DNA of 5,783 nt, taken from an uncultured Rickettsiales bacterium (GTDB taxonomy: Bacteria > Pseudomonadota > Alphaproteobacteria > Rickettsiales > UBA1997). Within the stretch, counting starts at the first letter, position 1. Every line of letters begins with the position of its first letter. The stretch is from NCBI GenBank assembly GCA_951800555.1, contig CATOJU010000070.1, positions 1 through 5,783 of the forward strand, in the 5' to 3' direction. Shown here one piece after another: positions 1 to 5,684 of the stretch. Made by a program: the position numbers and the translations under genes. The notes below the pieces were generated by a model. That model made no database searches. It was not told where the DNA came from and saw only the letters and a list, made by a program, of their open reading frames with translations.

Positions 1-1154
1 TCTTCATCGTTAGAAATTTTATTATCCGTATTACTACCATATATTTCTTTTTTATATATTGAATTATTTATTTCACTATAATATTCATTATTTTTTTCAA
101 CTAAACTTTGATTTTCATTTAAATTTATTAATTGTTCGTCTTCATCATCTATTCCTGTGGCAAAAATAGAAACTCTTAATACATCTCCTAAACTATCATC
201 AAATACATTACCTGGTATTATTTTAGCGTATTCATTATTTACTTCATCTCTTATTCTTTTTACTGCATTTTCATATTCAAATAAAGTTATATCTGCTGAA
301 CTTGTTATATTAACAATAACAGCTTTAGCACCTCTTATAGAAGTATTATCCAAAAGTGGATTAGAAATAGCTTCTTCCACGGCTTTTATAGCTCTATTTT
401 CTCCACTAGCTTCACCGGTTCCCATCATAGCTTTACCAATTTTTTTCATTACTGTTCTAATATCGGCAAAATCAAGATTTATAAAACCTCTTTTTTTAAT
501 TAAATCTACTATGCTTTTTACCCCAGACTTCAATACATTGTCTACTTCTTTAAAAGTATCTTGCATTCTAGTATCTATATTAGCTATTCTAAAGGTATTT
601 TGATTTGGAATTATTATTAAAGTATCAACATTTTTTTTTAATTCTTCGATGCCCTCTTTCGCTGTTTGTATTCTTGAACTGCCTTCCATATCAAAAGGAA
701 CAGTAACTATTGCAGCAACTAAAATATTTTTTTCTCTAGCTTTTTTTGCAATTACAGGCGCTGCACCTGTACCTGTTCCACCACCCATTCCAGCAGTTAA
801 AAATATCATATCAATCTTTTCAAGATATTTTTCTATTTCATCCATACTTTCTTCTGTAGCAGCTTTGCCTATTTCAGGATCCGATCCGGCACCAATTCCT
901 TTTGTTAAATTTTTTCCCAAAAGTATTTTATTTTTTATTTTAGAACTTCCTAAACTTTGGTGATCTGTATTAGCCACCACAAATTCAAGATTATCAACAT
1001 TTATCAAATCACTTTCTGCCATACTATTTAATGCGTTTACTCCGCCGCCGCCAACTCCAAATACTAAAATTTTAGGATCAAATTTTTCTTTATATTCATC
1101 CTCAAAATTACTTATTATAGAATTTTCCAAAATTATTTCATTTTCATCTAACAT
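1..1154 (-). CDS. ftsZ: Cell division protein FtsZ (3' end outside window)
   Basis: FtsZ is the tubulin-like GTPase that assembles the cytoplasmic Z-ring and recruits the division machinery. The visible 384 residues contain every expected element: GVGGGGVN at 33-40, VVANTD at 59-64, GAGSDPEIG at 88-96, the tubulin signature GMGGGTGTGAAP at 122-133, PFDMEG at 153-158, PNQNTFR at 183-189, and the catalytic T7 loop NLDFAD at 226-231. The C-terminal GTPase-activating domain follows, with NPLLD near 265 and RIRDEV near 300. An acidic, Asn-rich linker begins near residue 340. The rest of the linker and the conserved C-terminal peptide lie beyond position 1. The ATG at 1152-1154 is chosen because it gives a normal N-terminal tail of about 25 residues; the Shine-Dalgarno is weak (GAGAAAAG). 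It starts 15 bases after the stop of the short FtsZ paralogue, so it is probably co-transcribed with it. The motifs look alphaproteobacterial. Nothing suggests loss of function. Confidence 0.97.
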   Translation of the reverse strand, partial: MLDENEIILENSIISNFEDEYKEKFDPKILVFGVGGGGVNALNSMAESDLINVDNLEFVVANTDHQSLGSSKIKNKILLGKNLTKGIGAGSDPEIGKAATEESMDEIEKYLEKIDMIFLTAGMGGGTGTGAAPVIAKKAREKNILVAAIVTVPFDMEGSSRIQTAKEGIEELKKNVDTLIIIPNQNTFRIANIDTRMQDTFKEVDNVLKSGVKSIVDLIKKRGFINLDFADIRTVMKKIGKAMMGTGEASGENRAIKAVEEAISNPLLDNTSIRGAKAVIVNITSSADITLFEYENAVKRIRDEVNNEYAKIIPGNVFDDSLGDVLRVSIFATGIDDEDEQLINLNENQSLVEKNNEYYSEINNSIYKKEIYGSNTDNKISNDE

Positions 1155-1169
1155 TTGCTTTTCTCAATT

Positions 1170-1832
1170 TTATTTTTTTATTAAAGTATTAATTATATTA
1201 TTAATAATACCACAAATTAACAAATCTAATTCTAATAAAATATTTTTATGATCTGGTTTATTTTTTAAATCCTCAACTAATTCTTCATTATTGTAAATAA
1301 TAGTTGCATTAGCCATTTCTTTTATTTTTTCAACGCCTTCTTCGGCTAATTCTTTTCTAATACTCCCTTCATAGGAAAATGGAGTTGTAATTATAGCTAT
1401 TGATGGAATATTTAATTCTTTTGCTTTCTTAAGAATCACGGGAATTACACCAGTTGCAGTGCCGCCGCTCATACCACCGACAGTTATTATCAAATCTTTT
1501 CCAAATAAGTATTTTTCTATTTCTTCAATGTTATTTTCTGCTAAAATTTTTCCAACAGATGGATCAAAACCAGCAATAACTTTAATAGTTTCTCCATCTT
1601 TTTTCTTTCCTAAAAATAATTTATTTTTTAATTTAGATTTATCTAATTTATTTAAATTACTACTAGCAACTACTAATTCGATAGAATCATTATTATTATC
1701 AAAACTATTTAAGGTATTAATACCACTTCCACCAATACCAAATAATAAAATTTTATTCAACTTTTTATTTTCAAGATTTATTAAATTTACTAAATTTTCA
1801 TAAGTAATTTCATTTTTATTTAAGATTGTCAT
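1170..1832 (-). CDS. FtsZ-like protein: GTP-binding domain only, no T7 loop
   Basis: This 220-residue protein is homologous to the N-terminal GTPase domain of FtsZ. Visible motifs are GIGGSGIN at 32-39, LVVASS at 53-58, AGFDPSVGK at 87-95, GGMSGGTATGVIP at 119-131, PFSYEG at 151-156 and NNEEL at 181-185. It ends with a hydrophobic helix matching FtsZ H7 (ELDLLICGIINNIINTLIKK, 201-220). The T7 loop (NxDxxD) that completes the GTPase site of the next subunit, the C-terminal domain, the linker and the FtsA-binding tail are all absent. The tubulin signature reads SGGTATG rather than GGGTGTG, and the NTD of the ribose loop has become SSN. GTP binding is therefore possible but unproven, and hydrolysis in a homopolymer is unlikely. 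The ATG at 1832 has an AGG seven bases upstream. The gene lies 18 bases after the ftsA C-terminal frame and 15 before ftsZ. It could be a modulator or cap of FtsZ filaments, or a decaying duplicate. The intact frame and its own ribosome site favour a protein. Confidence 0.85.
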   Translation of the reverse strand: MTILNKNEITYENLVNLINLENKKLNKILLFGIGGSGINTLNSFDNNNDSIELVVASSNLNKLDKSKLKNKLFLGKKKDGETIKVIAGFDPSVGKILAENNIEEIEKYLFGKDLIITVGGMSGGTATGVIPVILKKAKELNIPSIAIITTPFSYEGSIRKELAEEGVEKIKEMANATIIYNNEELVEDLKNKPDHKNILLELDLLICGIINNIINTLIKK

Positions 1833-1839
1833 AGCCCTA

Positions 1840-1842
1840 CCT
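1840..1842 (-). promoter_or_regulatory. Shine-Dalgarno of the short ftsZ paralogue
   Basis: On the minus strand the bases before the ATG at 1832 read TAGGTAGGGCT. The AGG at 1840-1842 is seven bases from the start, and an AGGG (1835-1838) lies two bases away. It lies in the 18-base gap after the ftsA C-terminal frame. This is a better site than the one before ftsZ itself, which argues that the short paralogue is translated. Confidence 0.5.
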
Positions 1843-1850
1843 ATTTTTTA

Positions 1851-2129
1851 TTAAGAAATAAACAAATTAATTAAAAAATCAATAACTTTATTAACAAAGT
1901 TATTTTTACTTGACCTCATAGTGTTACTACCATTTTGTTTATATGAATTAACTATATATTGTAATATTCCTATACTTGTAGCATAGGTTGGTTCTCTCAT
2001 TATTTCTTTATCTAAAATATGAGATATTGAAAAATTTCCACCATTTATATAACCAACTCTGGTATCAATTTTTAATTTTTCATTTATAAATACATCAATT
2101 CCCAAAACTTTCGCAGTTCCACCACACAA
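1851..2129 (-). pseudogene. ftsA: FtsA C-terminal part, out of frame with the N-terminal part
   Basis: This frame encodes the end of FtsA. It opens with the third actin-fold nucleotide motif, CGGTAKVLG (residues 2-10 of the fragment), followed by TRVGYINGG (23-31) and REPTYATSIGILQY (45-58), which matches the usual FtsA end (...P.YATA.GLL.Y). A flexible stretch follows, then an amphipathic helix, NNFVNKVIDFLINLF (76-90), in the place of the FtsA membrane-targeting sequence. The only plausible start is TTG at 2127-2129, two bases after the stop of the N-terminal part, with no Shine-Dalgarno. It is more likely the continuation of FtsA after a frame change than a separate gene. The frame is open back only to a TGA at 2142-2144. 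The conserved tail and membrane helix suggest the break is recent, that the protein is made by frameshifting or restart, or that the break is a sequence error. Confidence 0.8.
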
Positions 2130-2131
2130 TA

Positions 2132-2144
2132 TTATTTTATTTCA
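2132..2144 (-). other. ftsA: Frame break in ftsA
   Basis: On the minus strand the junction reads GAAATAAAATAATATTG. The N-terminal frame ends at TAA 2132-2134. The C-terminal frame is open only downstream of a TGA at 2142-2144, so the switch must fall within 2135-2141. Restoring one A in the A4 run (2135-2138) would give ...ERILEIKIILCGGTAKVLG, which is good FtsA sequence across the join. There is no long homopolymer and no textbook X XXY YYZ heptamer. A one-base loss, or an assembly error, is the simplest reading. Confidence 0.75.
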
Positions 2145-3046
2145 AGAATTCTTTCTTTAAAAATATTATTTATTAAACCTTTTTTAAAATGTGATACTCT
2201 ATATAAATCTTTATCATTATTTGAAATATTAATCTTTATAAACTCCCTATTTTCTACTTCACTAAAAAATAAATTTGTATTGTGTAGTTTTATATTTTCA
2301 GCTATAGAAAAATCTGTTTTTAATACATTAGCTATATCTGTAGTTATAGTTGTACCACCTAATGGTATTGAATGCCCAAATGTAAATTTATTTTTAATCA
2401 TCAAAGCAAAAGAAGTTTGTGAACTTCCTATATCAATAACTAAAGTATTTAATTTTTTTTCTTCTTCATTTATAGTAGCTAATGCAGAAGCATAGGCATT
2501 AAATACAAAAGAATCAACTTTTAAATGAATTTTTTTAAAACAATTTACAAAATTATCTATTTTATTTTTATTAGTATAAAAGGTATGAAATTTTATTTTT
2601 AAATTATTACCAGACATACCTATTGGATTATCTACCTTAACTTTATTAATAAAATAATTTATTGGTACTGCATGAATTAAAGTTTTATTTTCACTTTCAA
2701 GTTTAATTTTTAATTCTTTTGATAAATAAAAAATATTTCTTTTATCTATAATTTTATTTGCAGTAAAATCCATCTCTGCGTTATGTTCTTTTGACTTTAA
2801 TTTATCTCCAGAAATATTAACAGATAATGTGTCTATATTCTTTTTAAAAATTTTTTCTGCCTTTACTATTGTTTTTACAATTGATTGAGTAACTTGATCT
2901 ATATCTATAACATTACTATTATTGATACCCCTTGATTCATAAAGACTAGCACTTTTTATATATATTTTATCTTCATCATTCAACTGAGCTATTAAACATA
3001 TAATTTTGCTATTTCCTATATCTATACTTGATATTATTTTGCCCAT
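2132..3046 (-). CDS. ftsA: Cell division protein FtsA, N-terminal part ending at a frame break
   Basis: FtsA is the actin-like ATPase that tethers FtsZ filaments to the inner membrane and recruits later division proteins. In these 304 residues the phosphate-1 motif IDIGNSK is at 8-14, RGINNSNVIDID (typical of FtsA domain 1A) at 39-50, and the FtsA-specific 1C domain runs from about 84 to 165. The phosphate-2 motif VIDIGSSQTSF is at 203-213, with IPLGGTTITTDIA at 227-239 and AENIK at 249-253. The frame stops at TAA 2132-2134, just before the adenosine-binding motif and membrane helix, which are encoded in the next frame (1851-2129). Together the two parts give about 398 residues, slightly short for FtsA (about 410-440). 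The ATG at 3046 is fixed by the N-terminal IDIG motif; the AGGA before it touches the start codon and is too close to be a good ribosome site. The gene heads the division block, after a roughly 300-base gap. The first part alone would lack membrane attachment. Confidence 0.88.
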   Translation of the reverse strand: MGKIISSIDIGNSKIICLIAQLNDEDKIYIKSASLYESRGINNSNVIDIDQVTQSIVKTIVKAEKIFKKNIDTLSVNISGDKLKSKEHNAEMDFTANKIIDKRNIFYLSKELKIKLESENKTLIHAVPINYFINKVKVDNPIGMSGNNLKIKFHTFYTNKNKIDNFVNCFKKIHLKVDSFVFNAYASALATINEEEKKLNTLVIDIGSSQTSFALMIKNKFTFGHSIPLGGTTITTDIANVLKTDFSIAENIKLHNTNLFFSEVENREFIKINISNNDKDLYRVSHFKKGLINNIFKERILEIK

Positions 3047-3087
3047 TCCTATAAAAACAATACATTATTAAATTTTGTCAAAAACTA

Positions 3088-3093
3088 ATTATA
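3088..3093 (-). promoter_or_regulatory. Possible -10 element for the ftsA-ftsZ block
   Basis: The minus strand reads TATAAT here, a perfect -10 hexamer about 40 bases before the ftsA start. At 17-base spacing the -35 position holds TTTTAT, a poor match. TATAAT is expected by chance in DNA this AT-rich, so this is only a candidate, though the distance to ftsA is sensible for a short leader. Confidence 0.2.
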
Positions 3094-3299
3094 GTTAAAG
3101 TAATAAATAAATAAAAAAAAATCAAGGAAAAAATTAAGTTTGTACTAGATTTAACCATTTGGGAAAAATTTTCTAATTTTTATTTTTTATATTGGATCTT
3201 TTGTATAAAAAATTATTTTAGTATATTCAAAAGAATATTTCTAACAACAAAAAAATACAGTAATAAAAACAAAATAATATTATATTCATTTTTTATTAA

Positions 3300-3340
3300 A
3301 ATTTTATCATTTTTTAATTAAAATAAAAAATGATAAAATT
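3300..3340 (-). terminator. 17-bp perfect hairpin after the racemase gene
   Basis: The arms 3300-3316 and 3324-3340 are exact reverse complements around a 7-base loop, starting 5 bases past the racemase stop. Only one of the 17 pairs is G:C. On the transcript strand the hairpin runs directly into TTTAATAAAA. It is probably the factor-independent terminator of the glycosyltransferase-racemase operon, in the form expected for a very AT-rich genome. The low G:C and short U tract leave open a role in mRNA 3'-end protection instead. Confidence 0.5.
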
Positions 3341-3345
3341 ATTTT

Positions 3346-4905
3346 TTAATCTTCAAATGAAATATTAATTCTATTTCCTCTTTTAACCATAAAAAATATT
3401 TCTTCTTCACTTAGATTCATTTTTTTGCAGAATTCTTCGGTAGTAATTTTAAGTGATTCATCGACAATAATTACCTTGTCACCAGTTTTAACTTTACCAG
3501 CAAATTCTTCAGGAATTTTAAAGCACATTTGATCCATAGGAACGCCTCCACAAAAATAAAATTTTTCAGGTTTTCCATCTATTAAAATATGTATAGCAAT
3601 ACCATTACAACTTAACTTTCTATTAAACCCATCTGCATAACCAATTGGAAAAGTAGCTATTAAATCACCTTTTTTTACCGGTTCTTTTCCATCGTAGCCA
3701 CACCCGCCATCTTCTTCAATTCTTCTTATTTCTGTTATAGCGGAAGTAAATTTTTTTATTTTACCATTTTTATTAAATACTGCACTATTTGTAAATATTA
3801 AATTCTCCGGTTTTTTTATTGGTTCTGGGCAACCATTTAGTACTTCATATTCTAAATAATCATTATTCCCAATTGTTGTAATTTTACATAATTCTTCTTC
3901 TGGAACACTTCCGTTTATTCTAGAAAATGTATAACCATCAATATAATCATCTCCTAAATAGCCGACCAATAAAGCTTCAGTATTTTTATATTTTTCATTA
4001 TTTTCAACTTCGAAATAGGTTTTATCAAAATCAACTTTTTTAGCTAATATTTTTTCACCATTTATATATATAAATCCTTCTTTTTCATAATATGTAGCTA
4101 AACCTTGATTAATACCAAAATTAATATATATGGTATTTTTATCATCCCCTAATAATACAGGCGAAATAACAGTTACAGCTGTTTTAAAAATATTTTTTTC
4201 TTCAAAAGGTGGCTGTCCTGTGAATAAAGTAGTACCTGGCCTGGAAAATTCAAATAATCCTTCTGGAATTTTTAAAATTCCTTCGGATCCTAAAACTCCA
4301 CGTTTAATGTTCGGAAAATATTTATAGGCATTTTCAAATAATTCCAACTCTTTTTTTGTCAATTTTTGACCTAATTCACTATCTAATTTATGTTGATAGG
4401 CAAGATGCCCCATAATCATTACTAACTCTAATTTATTAGATTCATCATAAACAAAATCTCTTGCAATTTCTATTTCACTTTGTTGTAGCCCAGACCTATT
4501 TAAACCTAAATTAAACTGCAATAAACATTTCAAATTTTCATTTTTTTCTTTAGCAAAATTTGACCATCTATATAAATGTTCTAAACTATTGAGTACAGGT
4601 ATTATATTATATTTATAATATAATTCTTCTCTTCCTTCCATTGGACCGGTTACACAATAAATATTTCTTATTCTATTACCAAATTGTTCCCTTAATTCAC
4701 AACCTTCTTCAATTGAATAAATAAAAAAATCTCTTTGAGGTTCTTCCATATTTAATAAATTATAAACTACATCATAATAATTAAAACCATAGGCATTCGC
4801 TTTAATCATAGGAATACATAATTCACCTTGTTTTGTAATATTTCTTAATAATTTATAATTATATTGTATTTTATTAATATCTAGTGTTATTTTGGTTTTT
4901 TTCAT
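3346..4905 (-). CDS. alr: Alanine racemase with a duplicated C-terminal domain
   Basis: Alr is a PLP enzyme that interconverts L- and D-alanine, supplying D-Ala for peptidoglycan. The TIM-barrel domain (about 1-239) has the PLP lysine K35 in MIKANAYG, NLGLNRSGL at 132-140, the GHLAY strand at 166-170 and SRPG at 221-224. The active C-terminal beta domain (about 384-519) has the catalytic-tyrosine motif GCGYDG (Y404), GYADGFNR at 422-429 and MDQM at 457-460, so the active site looks complete. KANAYGFN replaces the usual KANAYGHG. At about 519 residues it is some 150 longer than a normal Alr (about 360-390). The extra 240-383 stretch looks like a degenerate second copy of the C-terminal domain. 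The ATG at 4905 is preferred over the in-frame ATG at 4932, because the latter overlaps the glycosyltransferase and adds nine residues before the first conserved strand, while 4905 has GGAGA five bases upstream. It begins 2 bases after the glycosyltransferase stop, so the pair is probably translationally coupled. Confidence 0.9.
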   Translation of the reverse strand: MKKTKITLDINKIQYNYKLLRNITKQGELCIPMIKANAYGFNYYDVVYNLLNMEEPQRDFFIYSIEEGCELREQFGNRIRNIYCVTGPMEGREELYYKYNIIPVLNSLEHLYRWSNFAKEKNENLKCLLQFNLGLNRSGLQQSEIEIARDFVYDESNKLELVMIMGHLAYQHKLDSELGQKLTKKELELFENAYKYFPNIKRGVLGSEGILKIPEGLFEFSRPGTTLFTGQPPFEEKNIFKTAVTVISPVLLGDDKNTIYINFGINQGLATYYEKEGFIYINGEKILAKKVDFDKTYFEVENNEKYKNTEALLVGYLGDDYIDGYTFSRINGSVPEEELCKITTIGNNDYLEYEVLNGCPEPIKKPENLIFTNSAVFNKNGKIKKFTSAITEIRRIEEDGGCGYDGKEPVKKGDLIATFPIGYADGFNRKLSCNGIAIHILIDGKPEKFYFCGGVPMDQMCFKIPEEFAGKVKTGDKVIIVDESLKITTEEFCKKMNLSEEEIFFMVKRGNRINISFED

Positions 4906-4907
4906 TT

Positions 4908-5684
4908 TTATCTCCAGTAATATTTTAGCCACTCTACGGGCTTTAGATGTTTATAAAAAAATTTTTTCCAAAGTCTTTTTTCTTGCCATTTTCCAATAAT
5001 TGCATCTTCTAACTTTGGTCGTCCGTGAAAACAAATTATCCTTGCTTTTTTTGGAATTTTAGCCATTTTAAATTTTCTTAAAAATGGTATCAAGGGCGTT
5101 GGAAGACAATGAAATCTAAAACTCCTTGCCCAATCTTCTGGCCAAAAATTTAATTTTCCATATTTTTCAACAACTTTAGTTGACAAATATTCTTGTGATG
5201 CTGTATAAAATTTATCATAAATAGTTTCTGGATCCTTTTCAAAATCACTTTTTGCAAATCCAAGAGTTCCAACAACCCAAGAATAACAGGAAGCTTGCCC
5301 AACTCTATTTTTATTGTTCCAATCATTTATTATATAAAATTCATCATCTTTTGGAAGTTCAAAAAAACAATCAATATTATCAACAATTACAGTATCTAAA
5401 TCAAAAAACAAAACTCTTTGTCCATTTAAATCGCCAATATTATCATCGCATAACCCAGCTTCTTTTATATAGGCATATTTTAATTCTTTTACATGCATTT
5501 CTGGCAATGGTTTTATTATAATATTTTTATCAATACCTTCAGCATCATCTGTAAAACAATAAAAATTTATTGGATATGTTGTATTTCTTAATACCATATT
5601 ATATAAATTATTTATATATTTTGCTGGATATGGTGTTGATCCTTTCCATTTTATGCATATAACATTTTTAGTTTCTTTTTCCAT
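4908..5684 (-). CDS. Glycosyltransferase, GT-A type with DLD motif
   Basis: This 258-residue soluble protein resembles bacterial sugar-nucleotide glycosyltransferases of the GT-A fold (GT8-like). A Rossmann-like start, NVICIKWKGSTPYP (7-20), is followed by YINNLYNMVLRN (23-34) and FYCFTDD (41-47). The metal and sugar-nucleotide motif FFDLDTVIVDNID is at 93-105 (DLD at 95-97). WPEDWARSFRFHCLP lies at 181-195 and ICFHGRPKLEDA at 217-228, the latter a FHGRP signature I associate with proteins annotated as glycosyltransferases in alphaproteobacterial surface-polysaccharide loci. The C-terminal 25 residues are basic and aromatic-rich (W, K, Y) and could touch the membrane surface; no signal peptide or transmembrane segment is visible. 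The likely role is adding a sugar to lipopolysaccharide or another surface glycan; donor and acceptor cannot be read from sequence. The ATG at 5684 puts the first strand close to the N-terminus; the upstream ribosome site is weak. It is coupled to alr downstream. Confidence 0.82.
   Translation of the reverse strand: MEKETKNVICIKWKGSTPYPAKYINNLYNMVLRNTTYPINFYCFTDDAEGIDKNIIIKPLPEMHVKELKYAYIKEAGLCDDNIGDLNGQRVLFFDLDTVIVDNIDCFFELPKDDEFYIINDWNNKNRVGQASCYSWVVGTLGFAKSDFEKDPETIYDKFYTASQEYLSTKVVEKYGKLNFWPEDWARSFRFHCLPTPLIPFLRKFKMAKIPKKARIICFHGRPKLEDAIIGKWQEKRLWKKFFYKHLKPVEWLKYYWR
4911..4915 (-). promoter_or_regulatory. Shine-Dalgarno that decides the alr start
   Basis: The minus strand reads GGAGA, then five bases (TAAAA), then ATG at 4905. 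The GGAGA lies inside the last codons of the glycosyltransferase, and that gene's TAA stop lies in the spacer. This is the strongest ribosome site in the window. It selects the ATG at 4905 and suggests stop-start coupling between the two genes. Confidence 0.7.

Larger units (their letters stand above)
3047..3345. other. Gene-free region between the racemase and ftsA
   Basis: These 299 bases are extremely AT-rich and hold no open frame with recognisable protein character on either strand, and no tRNA-like cloverleaf. The end next to the racemase contains a long hairpin (3300-3340). The end next to ftsA must hold the ftsA promoter if transcription does not continue from upstream. A minor inverted repeat (ATATTC, four A, GAATAT; 3223-3238) is also present. 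No remnant of ftsQ or ddl, the usual genes before ftsA, was recognised by eye. Confidence 0.6.

Noticed and set aside
157..963. Two long plus-strand open frames opposite ftsZ
   Set aside because: They mirror the codons of a clearly conserved FtsZ, giving Ile/Leu/Ser/Phe-rich low-complexity translations with no family motif. They are antisense shadows.
1459..1803. Plus-strand open frame opposite the short FtsZ
   Set aside because: It is an antisense shadow, rich in Phe, Leu and Pro, with no motif or ribosome site.
2132..2144. Programmed -1 ribosomal frameshift site in ftsA
   Set aside because: The switch window has only an A4 run and no X XXY YYZ heptamer in frame, and I see no clear downstream stem or pseudoknot. 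It is kept only as one option under the frame-break finding.
2280..2495. Plus-strand open frame opposite ftsA
   Set aside because: It is the complement of the FtsA phosphate-2 region, which is clearly the coding strand.
3076..3081. Perfect TTGACA on the minus strand upstream of ftsA as a -35 box
   Set aside because: At 16-19 base spacing the downstream hexamers are T-runs such as GTTTTT and TTTTTA, and transcription would start almost at the ftsA ATG, so it does not form a convincing promoter.
3223..3238. Small inverted repeat ATATTC-AAAA-GAATAT as an operator or terminator
   Set aside because: Six A/T-rich pairs are easily found by chance in such DNA, and nothing ties it to a gene boundary.
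4130..4327. Plus-strand open frame opposite alr
   Set aside because: It is short and opposite a conserved stretch of the racemase, with no family signal.
4906..4932. Nine-residue upstream extension of the racemase (MAKILLEIK)
   Set aside because: It would overlap the glycosyltransferase end and lacks its own ribosome site, whereas the ATG at 4905 has GGAGA at good spacing and starts at the conserved region.
5252..5521. Plus-strand Gln/Leu-rich open frame opposite the glycosyltransferase
   Set aside because: Its composition is the complement of Asp/Asn/Ile/Lys-rich codons, and the DLD-containing protein on the other strand is the real gene.
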